Positions 44,771-61,200 of a DNA stretch of 64,000 nt are shown here, one piece after another (position 1 is the first letter of the stretch; each line of letters starts with the position of its first letter). This DNA is from Notolepis coatsorum (Eukaryota > Chordata > Actinopteri > Aulopiformes > Paralepididae), in assembly GCA_963971535.1 (NCBI GenBank), contig OZ020591.1, forward strand, positions 16,416,823 to 16,480,822, given 5' to 3'. The position numbers were made by a program, and so were the translations under genes. The notes under the pieces are model-generated. The model was not told where the DNA came from, made no database searches, and saw only the letters and a list, made by a program, of their open reading frames with translations.

Positions 44771-47700
44771 CACTGTACTGTAATCTACTCTACTCTAGTT
44801 AGACCTACACATTACTGTACTGTAATCTACTCTACTCTAGTTAGACCTACACATTACTGTACTGTACTGTAATCTACTCTACTCTAGTTAGGCCTACACA
44901 TTACTGTACTGTAATCTACTCTACTCTAGTTAGGCCTACACATTACTGTACTGTAATCTACTCTACTCTAGTTAGGCCTACACATTACACTGTACTGTAA
45001 TCTACTCTACTCTAGTTAGGCCTACACATTACATTGTACTGTAATCTACTCTACTCTAGTTAGGCCTACACATTACTGTACTGTAATCTACTCTACTGTA
45101 GTTAGGCCTACACATTACTGTACTGTAATCTACTCTACTCTAGTTAGGCCTACACATTACACTGTACTGTAATCTACTCTACTCTAGTTAGGCCTACACA
45201 TTACATTGTACTGTAATCTACTCTACTTTAGTTAGGCCTACACATTACTGTACTGTAATCTGCTCTACTCTAGTTAGACCTACACATTACTGTACTGTAA
45301 TCTACTCTACTCTAGTTAGGCCTACACATTACTGTACTGTACTGTAATCTACTCTACTCTAGTTAGGCCTACACATTACATTGTACTGTAATCTACTCTA
45401 CTCTAGTTAGGCCTACACATTACTGTACTGTAATCTACTCTACTCTAGTTAGGCCTACACATTACTGTACTGTAATCTACTCTACTCTAGTTAGACCTAC
45501 ACATTACTGTACTGTAATCTACTCTACTCTAGTTAGGCCTACACATTACACTGTACTGTAATCTACTCTACTCTAGTTAGGCCTACACATTACATTGTAC
45601 TGTAATCTACTCTACTCTAGTTAGGCCTACACATTACTGTACTGTAATCTACTCTACTGTAGTTAGGCCTACACATTACTGTACTGTAATCTACTCTACT
45701 CTAGTTAGGCCTACACATTACACTGTACTGTAATCTACTCTACTCTAGTTAGGCCTACACATTACATTGTACTGTAATCTACTCTACTCTAGTTAGGCCT
45801 ACACATTACTGTACTGTAATCTGCTCTACTCTAGTTAGACCTACACATTACTGTACTGTAATCTACTCTACTCTAGTTAGGCCTACACATTACTGTACTG
45901 TACTGTAATCTACTCTACTCTAGTTAGGCCTACACATTACATTGTACTGTAATCTACTCTACTCTAGTTAGGCCTACACTTTACTGTACTGTAATCTACT
46001 CTACTCTAGTTAGGCCTACACATTACTGTACTGTAATCTACTCTACTCTAGTTAGACCTACACATTACACTGTACTGTAATCTGCTCTACTCTAGTTAGG
46101 CCTAAACATTACTGTACTGTAATCTACTCTACTCTAGTTAGGCCTACACATTACACTGTACTGTAATCTGCTCTACTCTAGTTAGGCCTACACATTACTG
46201 TACTGTAATCTACTCTACTCTAGTTAGGCCTACACATTACTGTACTGTACTGTAATCTGCTCTACTCTAGTTAGGCCTACACTTTACACTGTACTGTAAT
46301 CTACTCTACTCTAGTTAGGCCTACATATTACTGTACTGTAATATACTCTACTCTAGTTAGGCCTACACATTACTGTACTGTAATCTACTCTACTCTAGTT
46401 AGGCCTACACATTACTGTACTGTACTGTAATCTACTCTAGTTAGGCCTACACATTACTGTACTGTAATCTGCTCTACTCTAGTTAGACCTACACATTACT
46501 GTACTGTAATCTACTCTACTCTAGTTAGGCCTACACATTACTGTACTGTAATCTACTCTACTCTAGTTAGGCCTACACATTACTGTACTGTACTGTAATC
46601 TGCTATACTCTAGTTAGGCCTACACATTACTGTACTGTAATCTACTCTACTCTAGTTAGACCTACACATTACTGTACTGTAATATACTCTACTCTAGTTA
46701 GGCCTACACATTACTGTACTGTAATATACTCTACTCTAGTTAGACCTACACATTACTGTACTGTAATCTACTCTACTCTAGTTAGACCTACACATTACTG
46801 TACTGTAATCTACTCTACTCTAGTTATTCCTACACATTACACTGTACTGTAATCTACTCTACTCTAGTTAGACCTACACTTTACTGTACTGTACTGTAAT
46901 CTACTCTACTCTAGTTAGGCCTACACATTACTGTACTGTAATCTACTATACTCTAGTTAGGCCTACACATTACTGTACTGTAATCTACTCTACTCTAGTT
47001 AGACCTACACATTACTGTACTGTAATCTACTCTACTCTAGTTAGGCCTACACATTACACTGTACTGTAATCTACTCTACTCTAGTTAGGCCTACACATTA
47101 CACTGTACTGTAATCTACTCTACTCTAGTTAGGCCTACACATTACTGTACTGTAATCTACTCTACTCTAGTTAGGCCTACACATTACTGTACTGTAATCT
47201 ACTCTACTGTAGTTAGGCCTACACATTACTGTACTGTAATCTACTCTACTCTAGTTAGGCCTACACATTACACTGTACTGTAATCTACTCTACTCTAGTT
47301 AGGCCTACACATTACTGTACTGTAATCTACTCTACTCTAGTTAGACCTACACTTTACTGTACTGTACTGTAATCTACTCTACTCTAGTTAGGCCTACACA
47401 TTACTGTACTGTAATCTACTCTACTCTAGTTAGGCCTACACATTACTGTACTGTAATCTACTCTACTCTAGTTAGACCTACACATTACTGTACTGTAATC
47501 TACTCTACTCTAGTTAGGCCTACACATTACTGTACTGTACTGTAATCTACTCTACTCTAGTTAGACCTACACATTACTGTACTGTACTGTAATCTACTCT
47601 ACTCTAGTTAGGCCTACACATTACTGTACTGTAATCTACTCTACTCTAGTTAGACCTACACATTACTGTACTGTAATCTACTCTACTCTAGTTAGACCTA

Positions 47701-50700
47701 CACATTACTGTACTGTACTGTAATCTACTCTACTCTAGTTAGGCCTACACATTACTGTACTGTAATCTACTCTACTCTAGTTAGGCCTACACATTACTGT
47801 ACTGTACTGTAATCTACTCTACTCTAGTTAGACCTACACATTACTGTACTGTAATCTACTCTACTCTAGTTAGGCCTACACATTACTGTACTGTAATCTA
47901 CTCTACTCTAGTTAGACCTACACATTACTGTACTGTAATCTACTCTACTCTAGTTAGGCCTACACATTACTGTACTGTAATCTACTCTACTCTAGTTAGA
48001 CCTACACATTACTGTACTGTACTGTAATCTACTCTACTCTAGTTAGGCCTACACATTACTGTACTGTAATCTACTCTACTCTAGTTAGACCTACACATTA
48101 CTGTACTGTAATCTACTCTACTCTAGTTAGACCTACACATTACACTGTACTGTAATCTACTCTACTCTAGTTAGGCCTACACATTACTGTACTGTAATCT
48201 ACTCTACTCTAGTTAGGCCTACGCATTACTGTACTGTAATCTACTCTACTCTAGTTAGACCTACACATTACACTGTACTGTAATCTACTCTACTCTAGTT
48301 AGGCCTACACATTACTGTACTGTAATCTACTCTACTCTAGTTAGGCCTACACATTACACTGTACTGTAATCTACTCTACTCTAGTTAGGCCTACACATTA
48401 CTGTACTGTAATCTACTCTACTCTAGTTAGGCCTACACATTACACTGTACTGTAATCTACTCTACTCTAGTTAGGCGTACACATTACACTGTACTGTAAT
48501 CTACTCTACTCTAGTTAGGCCTACACATTACTGTACTGTAATCTACTCTACTCTAGTTAGGCCTACACATTACACTGTACTGTAATCTACTCTACTCTAG
48601 GTAGGCGTACACATTACACTGTACTGTAATCTACTCTACTCTAGTTAGGCGTACACATTACACTGTACTGTAATCTACTCTACTCTAGTTAGGCCTACAC
48701 ATTACTGTACTGTAATCTACTCTACTCTAGTTAGGCCTACACATTACACTGTACTGTAATCTACTCTACTCTAGGTAGGCGTACACATTACACTGTACTG
48801 TAATCTACTCTACTCTAGTTAGGCCTACACATTCCTGTACTGTAATCTACTCTACTCTAGTTAGGCCTACACATTACTGTACTGTAATCTACTCTACTCT
48901 AGTTAGGCCTACACATTACTGTACTGTAATCTACTCTACTCTAGTTAGACCTACACATTACACTGTACTGTAATCTACTCTACTCTAGTTAGGCCTACAC
49001 ATTACTGTACTGTAATCTACTCTACTCTAGTTAGACCTACACATTACTGTACTGTAATCTACTCTACTCTAGTTAGGCCTACACATTACACTGTACTGTA
49101 ATCTACTCTACTCTAGTTAGGCCTACACATTACTGTACTGTAATCTACTCTACTCTAGTTAGACCTACACATTACTGTACTGTAATCTACTCTACTCTAG
49201 TTATTCCTACACATTACTGTACTGTAATCTACTCTACTCTAGTTAGACCTACACATTACTGTACTGTAATCTGCTCTACTCTAGTTAGGCCTACACATTA
49301 CACTGTACTGTAATCTACTCTACTCTAGTTAGGCCTACACATTACTGTACTGTAATCTACTCTACTCTAGTTAGGCCTACACATTACTGTACTGTAATCT
49401 GCTCTACTCTAGTTAGGCTTACACATTACTGTACTGTAATCTACTCTACTCTAGTTAGACCTACACATTACTGTACTGTAATCTACTCTACTCTAGTTAG
49501 GCCTACACATTACTGTACTGTAATCTACTCTACTCTAGTTAGGCCTACACATTACTGTACTGTAATCTGCTCTACTCTAGTTAGGCCTACACATTACTGT
49601 ACTGTAATCTGCTCTACTCTAGTTAGGCCTACACATTACTGTACTGTAATCTACTCTACTCTAGTTAGGCCTACACATTACACTGTACTGTAATCTACTC
49701 TACTCTAGTTAGGCCTACACATTACTGTACTGTAATCTACTCTACTCTAGTTAGGCCTACACATTACTGTACTGTAATCTGCTCTACTCTAGTTAGGCCT
49801 ACACATTACTGTACTGTAATCTACTCTACTCTAGTTAGACCTACACATTACTGTACTGTAATCTACTCTACTCTAGTTATTCCTACACATTACACTGTAC
49901 TGCAATCTACTCTACTCTAGTTAGGCCTACACATTACTGTACTGTAATCTACTCTACTCTAGTTAGACCTACACATTACTGTACTGTAATCTGCTATACT
50001 CTAGTTAGGCCTACACATTACTGTACTGTAATCTACTCTACTCTAGTTAGACCTACACATTACTGTACTGTAATCTACTCTACTCTAGTTAGGCCTACAC
50101 ATTACTGTACTGTACTGTAATCTACTCTACTCTAGTTAGGCCTACACATTACTGTACTGTAATCTACTCTACTCTAGTTAGGCCTACACATTACTTTACT
50201 GTAATCTACTCTACTCTAGTTAGACCTACACATTACTGTACTGTACTGTAATCTACTCTACTCTAGTTAGGCCTACACATTACTGTACTGTAATCTGCTT
50301 TACTCTAGTTAGGCCTACACATTACTGTACTGTACTGTAATCTACTCTACTCTAGTTAGGCCTACACATTACTGTACTGTAATCTACTCTACTCTAGTTA
50401 GGCCTACACATTACTGTACTGTAATCTACTCTACTCTAGTTAGACCTACACATTACTGTACTGTAATCTACTCTACTCTAGTTAGGCCTACACATTACTG
50501 TACTGTAATCTACTCTACTCTAGTTAGGCCTACACATTACTGTACTGTAATCTACTCTACTCTAGTTAGACCTACACATTACTGTACTGTAATCTACTCT
50601 ACTCTAGTTAGGCCTACACATTACTGTACTGTAATCTACTCTACTCTAGTTAGGCCTACACATTACTGTACTGTAATCTACTCTACTCTAGTTAGGCCTA

Positions 50701-53700
50701 CACATTACTGTACTGTAATCTACTCTACTCTAGTTAGACCTACACATTACTGTACTGTAATCTACTCTACTCTAGTTAGGCCTACACATTACTGTACTGT
50801 AATCTACTCTACTCTAGTTAGGCCTACACATTACTGTACTGTAATCTACTCTACTCTAGTTAGGCCTACACATTACTGTACTGTAATCTACTCTACTCTA
50901 GTTAGGCCTACACATTACTGTACTGTAATCTACTCTACTCTAGTTAGACCTACACTTTACTGTACTGTAATCTACTCTACTCTAGTTAGGCCTACACATT
51001 ACTGTACTGTAATCTACTCTACCCTAGTTAGGCCTACACATTACTGTACTGTAATCTACTCTACTCTAGTTAGACCTACACATTACTGTACTGTAATCTA
51101 CTCTACTCTAGTTAGGCCTACACAGTACTGTACTGTAATCTACTCTACTCTAGTTAGGCCTACACATTACACTGTACTGTAATCTACTCTACTCTAGTTA
51201 GACCTACACATTACACTGTACTGTAATCTACTCTACTCTAGTTAGGCCTACACATTACTGTACTGTAATCTACTCTACTCTAGTTAGACCTACACATTAC
51301 TGTACTGTAATCTACTCTACTCTAGTTAGACCTACACTTTACTGTACTGTACTGTAATCTACTCTACTCTAGTTAGGCCTACACATCACTGTACTGTAAT
51401 CTACTCTACTCTAGTTAGACCTACACATTACTGTACTGTAATCTACTCTACTCTAGTTAGACCTACACATTACTGTACTGTACTGTAATCTACTCTACTC
51501 TAGTTAGGCCTACACATTACTGTACTGTAATCTACTCTACTCTAGTTAGGCCTACACATTACTGTACTGTAATCTACTCTACTCTAGTTAGGCCTACACA
51601 TTACACTGTACTGTAATCTACTCTACTCTAGTTAGGCCTACACATTACATTGTACTGTAATCTACTCTACTCTAGTTAGGCCTACACATTACTGTACTGT
51701 AATCTACTCTACTGTAGTTAGGCCTACACATTACTGTACTGTAATCTACTCTACTCTAGTTAGGCCTACACATTACACTGTACTGTAATCTACTCTACTC
51801 TAGTTAGGCCTACACATTACATTGTACTGTAATCTACTCTACTTTAGTTAGGCCTACACATTACTGTACTGTAATCTGCTCTACTCTAGTTAGACCTACA
51901 CATTACTGTACTGTAATCTACTCTACTCTAGTTAGGCCTACACATTACTGTACTGTACTGTAATCTACTCTACTCTAGTTAGGCCTACACATTACATTGT
52001 ACTGTAATCTACTCTACTCTAGTTAGGCCTACACATTACTGTACTGTAATCTACTCTACTCTAGTTAGGCCTACACATTACTGTACTGTAATCTACTCTA
52101 CTCTAGTTAGACCTACACATTACTGTACTGTAATCTACTCTACTCTAGTTAGGCCTACACATTACACTGTACTGTAATCTACTCTACTCTAGTTAGGCCT
52201 ACACATTACATTGTACTGTAATCTACTCTACTCTAGTTAGGCCTACACATTACTGTACTGTAATCTACTCTACTGTAGTTAGGCCTACACATTACTGTAC
52301 TGTAATCTACTCTACTCTAGTTAGGCCTACACATTACACTGTACTGTAATCTACTCTACTGTAGTTAGGCCTACACATTACATTGTACTGTAATCTACTC
52401 TACTCTAGTTAGGCCTACACATTACTGTACTGTAATCTGCTCTACTCTAGTTAGACCTACACATTACTGTACTGTAATCTACTCTACTCTAGTTAGGCCT
52501 ACACATTACTGTACTGTACTGTAATCTACTCTACTCTAGTTAGGCCTACACATTACATTGTACTGTAATCTACTCTACTCTAGTTAGGCCTACACTTTAC
52601 TGTACTGTAATCTACTCTACTCTAGTTAGGCCTACACATTACTGTACTGTACTGTAATCTACTCTACTCTAGTTAGACCTACACATTACACTGTACTGTA
52701 ATCTGCTCTACTCTAGTTAGGCCTAAACATTACTGTACTGTAATCTACTCTACTCTAGTTAGGCCTACACATTACACTGTACTGTAATCTGCTCTACTCT
52801 AGTTAGGCCTACACATTACTGTACTGTAATCTACTCTACTCTAGTTAGGCCTACACATTACTGTACTGTACTGTAATCTGCTCTACTCTAGTTAGGCCTA
52901 CACTTTACACTGTACTGTAATCTACTCTACTCTAGTTAGGCCTACATATTACTGTACTGTAATATACTCTACTCTAGTTAGGCCTACTCATTACTGTACT
53001 GTAATCTACTCTACTCTAGTTAGGCCTACACATTACTGTACTGTGCTGTAATCTACTCTAGTTAGGCCTACACATTACTGTACTGTAATCTGCTCTACTC
53101 TAGTTAGACCTACACATTACTGTACTGTAATCTACTCTACTCTAGTTAGGCCTACACATTACTGTACTGTAATCTACTCTACTCTAGTTAGGCCTACACA
53201 TTACTGTACTGTACTGTAATCTGCTATACTCTAGTTAGGCCTACACATTACTGTACTGTAATCTACTCTACTCTAGTTAGACCTACACATTACTGTACTG
53301 TAATATACTCTACTCTAGTTAGGCCTACACATTACTGTACTGTAATATACTCTACTCTAGTTAGACCTACACATTACTGTACTGTAATCTACTCTACTCT
53401 AGTTAGACCTACACATTACTGTACTGTAATCTACTCTACTCTAGTTATTCCTACACATTACACTGTACTGTAATCTACTCTACTCTAGTTAGACCTACAC
53501 TTTACTGTACTGTACTGTAATCTACTCTACTCTAGTTAGGCCTACACATTACTGTACTGTAATCTACTATACTCTAGTTAGGCCTACACATTACTGTACT
53601 GTAATCTACTCTACTCTAGTTAGACCTACACATTACTGTACTGTAATCTACTCTACTCTAGTTAGGCCTACACATTACACTGTACTGTAATCTACTCTAC

Positions 53701-56700
53701 TCTAGTTAGGCCTACACATTACACTGTACTGTAATCTACTCTACTCTAGTTAGGCCTACACATTACTGTACTGTAATCTACTCTACTCTAGTTAGGCCTA
53801 CACATTACTGTACTGTAATCGACTCTACTGTAGTTAGGCCTACACATTACTGTACTGTAATCTACTCTACTCTAGTTAGGCCTACACATTACACTGTACT
53901 GTAATCTACTCTACTCTAGTTAGGCCTACACATTACTGTACTGTAATCTACTCTACTCTAGTTAGACCTACACTTTACTGTACTGTACTGTAATCTACTC
54001 TACTCTAGTTAGGCCTACACATTACTGTACTGTAATCTACTCTACTCTAGTTAGGCCTACACATTACTGTACTGTAATCTACTCTACTCTAGTTAGACCT
54101 ACACATTACTGTACTGTAATCTACTCTACTCTAGTTAGGCCTACACATTACTGTACTGTACTGTAATCTACTCTACTCTAGTTAGGCCTACACATTACTG
54201 TACTGTACTGTAATCTACTCTACTCTAGTTAGGCCTACACATTACTGTACTGTAATCTACTCTACTCTAGTTAGACCTACACATTACTGTACTGTAATCT
54301 ACTCTACTCTAGTTAGACCTACACATTACTGTACTGTACTGTAATCTACTCTACTCTAGTTAGGCCTACACATTACTGTACTGTAATCTACTCTACTCTA
54401 GTTAGGCCTACACATTACTGTACTGTAATCTACTCTACTCTAGTTAGGCCTACACATTACTGTACTGTAATCTACTCTACTCTAGTTAGACCTACACATT
54501 ACTGTACTGTAATCTACTCTACTCTAGTTAGGCCTACACATTACTGTACTGTAATCTACTCTACTCTAGTTAGACCTACACATTACTGTACTGTACTGTA
54601 ATCTACTCTACTCTAGTTAGGCCTACACATTACTGTACTGTAATCTACTCTACTCTAGTTAGACCTACACATTACTGTACTGTAATCTACTCTACTCTAG
54701 TTAGACCTACACATTACACTGTACTGTAATCTACTCTACTCTAGTTAGGCCTACACATTACTGTACTGTAATCTACTCTACTCTAGTTAGGCCTACGCAT
54801 TACTGTACTGTAATCTACTCTACTCTAGTTAGACCTACACATTACACTGTACTGTAATCTACTCTACTCTAGTTAGGCCTACACATTACTGTACTGTAAT
54901 CTACTCTATCTCTAGTTAGGCCTACACATTACACTGTACTGTAATCTACTCTACTCTAGTTAGGCCTACACATTACTGTACTGTAATCTACTCTACTCTA
55001 GTTAGGCCTACACATTACACTGTACTGTAATCTACTCTACTCTAGTTAGGCGTACACATTACACTGTACTGTAATCTACTCTACTCTAGTTAGGCCTACA
55101 CATTACTGTACTGTAATCTACTCTACTCTAGTTAGGCCTACACATTACACTGTACTGTAATCTACTCTACTCTAGGTAGGCGTACACATTACACTGTACT
55201 GTAATCTACTCTACTCTAGTTAGGCGTACACATTACACTGTACTGTAATCTACTCTACTCTAGTTAGGCCTACACATTACTGTACTGTAATCTACTCTAC
55301 TCTAGTTAGGCCTACACATTACACTGTACTGTAATCTACTCTACTCTAGGTAGGCGTACACATTACACTGTACTGTAATCTACTCTACTCTAGTTAGGCC
55401 TACACATTCCTGTACTGTAATCTACTCTACTCTAGTTAGGCCTACACATTACTGTACTGTAATCTACTCTACTCTAGTTAGGCCTACACATTACTGTACT
55501 GTAATCTACTCTACTCTAGTTAGACCTACACATTACACTGTACTGTAATCTACTCTACTCTAGTTAGGCCTACACATTACTGTACTGTAATCTACTCTAC
55601 TCTAGTTAGACCTACACATTACTGTACTGTAATCTACTCTACTCTAGTTAGGCCTACACATTACACTGTACTGTAATCTACTCTACTCTAGTTAGGCCTA
55701 CACATTACTGTACTGTAATCTACTCTACTCTAGTTAGACCTACACATTACTGTACTGTAATCTACTCTACTCTAGTTATTCCTACACATTACTGTACTGT
55801 AATCTACTCTACTCTAGTTAGACCTACACATTACTGTACTGTAATCTGCTCTACTCTAGTTAGGCCTACACATTACACTGTACTGTAATCTACTCTACTC
55901 TAGTTAGGCCTACACATTACTGTACTGTAATCTACTCTACTCTAGTTAGGCCTACACATTACTGTACTGTAATCTGCTCTACTCTAGTTAGGCCTACACA
56001 TTACTGTACTGTAATCTACTCTACTCTAGTTAGACCTACACATTACTGTACTGTAATCTACTCTACTCTAGTTAGGCCTACACATTACTGTACTGTAATC
56101 TACTCTACTCTAGTTAGGCCTACACATTACTGTACTGTAATCTGCTCTACTCTAGTTAGGCCTACACATTACTGTACTGTAATCTGCTCTACTCTAGTTA
56201 GGCCTACACATTACTGTACTGTAATCTACTCTACTCTAGTTAGGCCTACACATTACACTGTACTGTAATCTACTCTACTCTAGTTAGGCCTACACATTAC
56301 TGTACTGTAATCTACTCTACTCTAGTTAGGCCTACACATTACTGTACTGTAATCTGCTCTACTCTAGTTAGGCCTACACATTACTGTACTGTAATCTACT
56401 CTACTCTAGTTAGACCTACACATTACTGTACTGTAATCTACTCTACTCTAGTTATTCCTACACATTACACTGTACTGTAATCTACTCTACTCTAGTTAGG
56501 CCTACACATTACTGTACTGTAATCTACTCTACTCTAGTTAGACCTACACATTACTGTACTGTAATCTGCTATACTCTAGTTAGGCCTACACATTACTGTA
56601 CTGTAATCTACTCTACTCTAGTTAGACCTACACATTACTGTACTGTAATCTACTCTACTCTAGTTAGGCCTACACATTACTGTACTGTACTGTAATCTAC

Positions 56701-59700
56701 TCTACTCTAGTTAGGCCTACACATTACTGTACTGTAATCTACTCTACTCTAGTTAGGCCTACACATTACTTTACTGTAATCTACTCTACTCTAGTTAGAC
56801 CTACACATTACTGTACTGTACTGTAATCTACTCTACTCTAGTTAGGCCTACACATTACTGTACTGTAATCTGCTTTACTCTAGTTAGGCCTACACATTAC
56901 TGTACTGTACTGTAATCTACTCTACTCTAGTTAGGCCTACACATTACTGTACTGTAATCTACTCTACTCTAGTTAGGCCTACACATTACTGTACTGTAAT
57001 CTACTCTACTCTAGTTAGACCTACACATTACTGTACTGTAATCTACTCTACTCTAGTTAGGCCTACACATTACTGTACTGTAATCTACTCTACTCTAGTT
57101 AGGCCTACACATTACTGTACTGTAATCTACTCTACTCTAGTTAGACCTACACATTACTGTACTGTAATCTACTCTACTCTAGTTAGGCCTACACATTACT
57201 GTACTGTAATCTACTCTACTCTAGTTAGGCCTACACATTACTGTACTGTAATCTACTCTACTCTAGTTAGGCCTACACATTACTGTACTGTAATCTACTC
57301 TACTCTAGTTAGACCTACACATTACTGTACTGTAATCTACTCTACTCTAGTTAGGCCTACACATTACTGTACTGTAATCTACTCTACTCTAGTTAGGCCT
57401 ACACATTACTGTACTGTAATCTACTCTACTCTAGTTAGGCCTACACATTACTGTACTGTAATCTACTCTACTCTAGTTAGGCCTACACATTACTGTACTG
57501 TAATCTACTCTACTCTAGTTAGACCTACACTTTACTGTACTGTAATCTACTCTACTCTAGTTAGGCCTACACATTACTGTACTGTAATCTACTCTACTCT
57601 AGTTAGGCCTACACATTACTGTACTGTAATCTACTCTACTCTAGTTAGACCTACACATTACTGTACTGTAATCTACTCTACTCTAGTTAGGCCTACACAG
57701 TACTGTACTGTAATCTACTCTACTCTAGTTAGGCCTACACATTACACTGTACTGTAATCTACTCTACTCTAGTTAGACCTACACATTACACTGTACTGTA
57801 ATCTACTCTACTCTAGTTAGGCCTACACATTACTGTACTGTAATCTACTCTACTCTAGTTAGACCTACACATTACTGTACTGTAATCTACTCTACTCTAG
57901 TTAGGCCTACACATTACTGTACTGTAATCTACTCTACTCTAGTTAGGCCTACACATTACTGTACTGTAATCTACTCTACTCTAGTTAGGCCTACACATTA
58001 CACTGTACTGTAATCTACTCTACTCTAGTTAGGCCTACACATTACACTGTACTGTAATCTACTCTACTCTAGTTAGGCCTACACATTACTGTACTGTAAT
58101 CTACTCTACTCTAGTTAGGCCTACACATTACTGTACTGTAATCTACTCTACTCTAGTTAGACCTACACATTACTGTACTGTAATCTACTCTACTCTAGTT
58201 AGGCCTACACTTTACTGTACTGTACTGTAATATACTCTACTCTAGTTAGACCTACACATTACTGTACTGTAATCTACTCTACTCTAGTTAGGCCTACACA
58301 TTACTGTACTGTACTGTAATCTACTCTACTCTAGTTAGGCCTACACATTACTGTACTGTAATCTACTCTACTCTAGTTAGACCTACACATTACTGTACTG
58401 TAATCTACTCTACTCTAGTTAGACCTACACATTACTGTACTGTAATCTACTCTACTCTAGTTAGACCTACACATTACTGTACTGTAATCTACTCTACTCT
58501 AGTTAGGCCTACACATTACTGTACTGTAATCTACTCTACTCTAGTTAGGCCTACACATTACTGTACTGTAATCTACTCTACTCTAGTTAGACCTACACAT
58601 TACTGTACTGTAATCTACTCTACTCTAGTTAGGCCTACACATTACTGTACTGTAATCTACTCTACTCTAGTTAGACCTACACATTACTGTACTGTAATCT
58701 GCTCTACTCTAGTTAGACCTACACATTACTGTACTGTAATCTACTCTACTCTAGTTAGACCTACACATTACTGTACTGTAATCTGCTCTACTCTAGTTAG
58801 ACCTACACATTACACTGTACTGTAATCTACTCTACTATAGTTAGGCCTACACATTACTGTACTGTAATCTACTCTACTCTAGTTAGACCTACACATTACT
58901 GTACTGTAATCTACTCTACTCTAGTTAGGCCTACACATTACTGTACTGTAATCTACTCTACTCTAGTTAGACCTACACATTACTGTACTGTACTGTAATC
59001 TACTCTACTCTAGTTAGGCCTACACATTACTGTACTGTAATCTACTCTACTCTAGTTAGGCCTACACATTACACTGTACTGTAATCTACTCTACTCTAGT
59101 TAGGCCTACACATTACATTGTACTGTAATCTACTCTACTCTAGTTAGGCCTACACATTACTGTACTGTAATCTGCTCTACTCTAGTTAGACCTACACATT
59201 ACTGTACTGTAATCTACTCTACTCTAGTTAGGCCTACACATTACTGTACTGTACTGTAATCTACTCTACTCTAGTTAGGCCTACACATTACATTGTACTG
59301 TAATCTACTCTACTCTAGTTAGGCCTACACTTTACTGTACTGTAATCTACTCTACTCTAGTTAGGCCTACACATTACTGTACTGTACTGTAATCTACTCT
59401 ACTCTAGTTAGACCTACACATTACACTGTACTGTAATCTGCTCTACTCTAGTTAGGCCTAAACATTACTGTACTGTAATCTACTCTACTCTAGTTAGGCC
59501 TACACATTACACTGTACTGTAATCTGCTCTACTCTAGTTAGGCCTACACATTACTGTACTGTAATCTACTATACTCTAGTTAGGCCTACACATTACTGTA
59601 CTGTACTGTAATCTGCTCTACTCTAGTTAGGCCTACACTTTACACTGTACTGTAATCTACTCTACTCTAGTTAGGCCTACATATTACTGTACTGTAATAT

Positions 59701-61200
59701 ACTCTACTCTAGTTAGGCCTACACATTACTGTACTGTAATCTACTCTACTCTAGTTAGGCCTACACATTACTGTACTGTACTGTAATCTACTCTAGTTAG
59801 GCCTACACATTACTGTACTGTAATCTGCTCTACTCTAGTTAGACCTACACATTACTGTACTGTAATCTACTCTACTCTAGTTAGGCCTACACATTACTGT
59901 ACTGTAATCTACTCTACTCTAGTTAGGCCTACACATTACTGTACTGTACTGTAATCTGCTATACTCTAGTTAGGCCTACACATTACTGTACTGTAATCTA
60001 CTCTACTCTAGTTAGACCTACACATTACTGTACTGTAATATACTCTACTCTAGTTAGGCCTACACATTACTGTACTGTAATATACTCTACTCTAGTTAGA
60101 CCTACACATTACTGTACTGTAATCTACTCTACTCTAGTTAGACCTACACATTACTGTACTGTAATCTACTCTACTCTAGTTATTCCTACACATTACACTG
60201 TACTGTAATCTACTCTACTCTAGTTAGACCTACACTTTACTGTACTGTACTGTAATCTACTCTACTCTAGTTAGGCCTACACATTACTGTACTGTAATCT
60301 ACTCTACTCTAGTTAGGCCTACACATTACTGTACTGTAATCTACTCTACTCTAGTTAGACCTACACATTACTGTACTGTAATCTACTCTACTCTAGTTAG
60401 GCCTACACATTACACTGTACTGTAATCTACTCTACTCTAGTTAGGCCTACACATTACACTGTACTGTAATCTACTCTACTCTAGTTAGGCCTACACATTA
60501 CTGTACTGTAATCTACTCTACTCTAGTTAGGCCTACACATTACTGTACTGTAATCTACTCTACTGTAGTTAGGCCTACACATTACTGTACTGTAATCTAC
60601 TCTACTCTAGTTAGGCCTACACATTACACTGTACTGTAATCTACTCTACTCTAGTTAGGCCTACACATTACTGTACTGTAATCTACTCTACTCTAGTTAG
60701 ACCTACACTTTACTGTACTGTACTGTAATCTACTCTACTCTAGTTAGGCCTACACATTACTGTACTGTAATCTACTCTACTCTAGTTAGGCCTACACATT
60801 ACTGTACTGTAATCTACTCTACTCTAGTTAGACCTACACATTACTGTACTGTAATCTACTCTACTCTAGTTAGGCCTACACATTACTGTACTGTACTGTA
60901 ATCTACTCTACTCTAGTTAGACCTACACATTACTGTACTGTACTGTAATCTACTCTACTCTAGTTAGGCCTACACATTACTGTACTGTAATCTACTCTAC
61001 TCTAGTTAGACCTACACATTACTGTACTGTAATCTACTCTACTCTAGTTAGACCTACACATTACTGTACTGTACTGTAATCTACTCTACTCTAGTTAGGC
61101 CTACACATTACTGTACTGTAATCTACTCTACTCTAGTTAGGCCTACACATTACTGTACTGTACTGTAATCTACTCTACTCTAGTTAGACCTACACATTAC
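44700..61200. repeat. Higher-order repeat, about 6.6 kb units
   Basis: Rare variants recur at a long step. CTACTGTAG: 45096 to 51712 (6616) and 47207 to 53828 to 60563 (6621, 6735). GCCTAAACATT: 46101, 52722, 59457 (6621, 6735). CTACGCATT: 48221, 54795 (6574). ACATTCCTG: 48831, 55406 (6575). ATTACTTTACTG: near 50191 and 56766 (6575). Copy 1 is about 44.7-51.3 kb, copy 2 about 51.3-57.9 kb, and copy 3 is partial. Confidence 0.85.
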
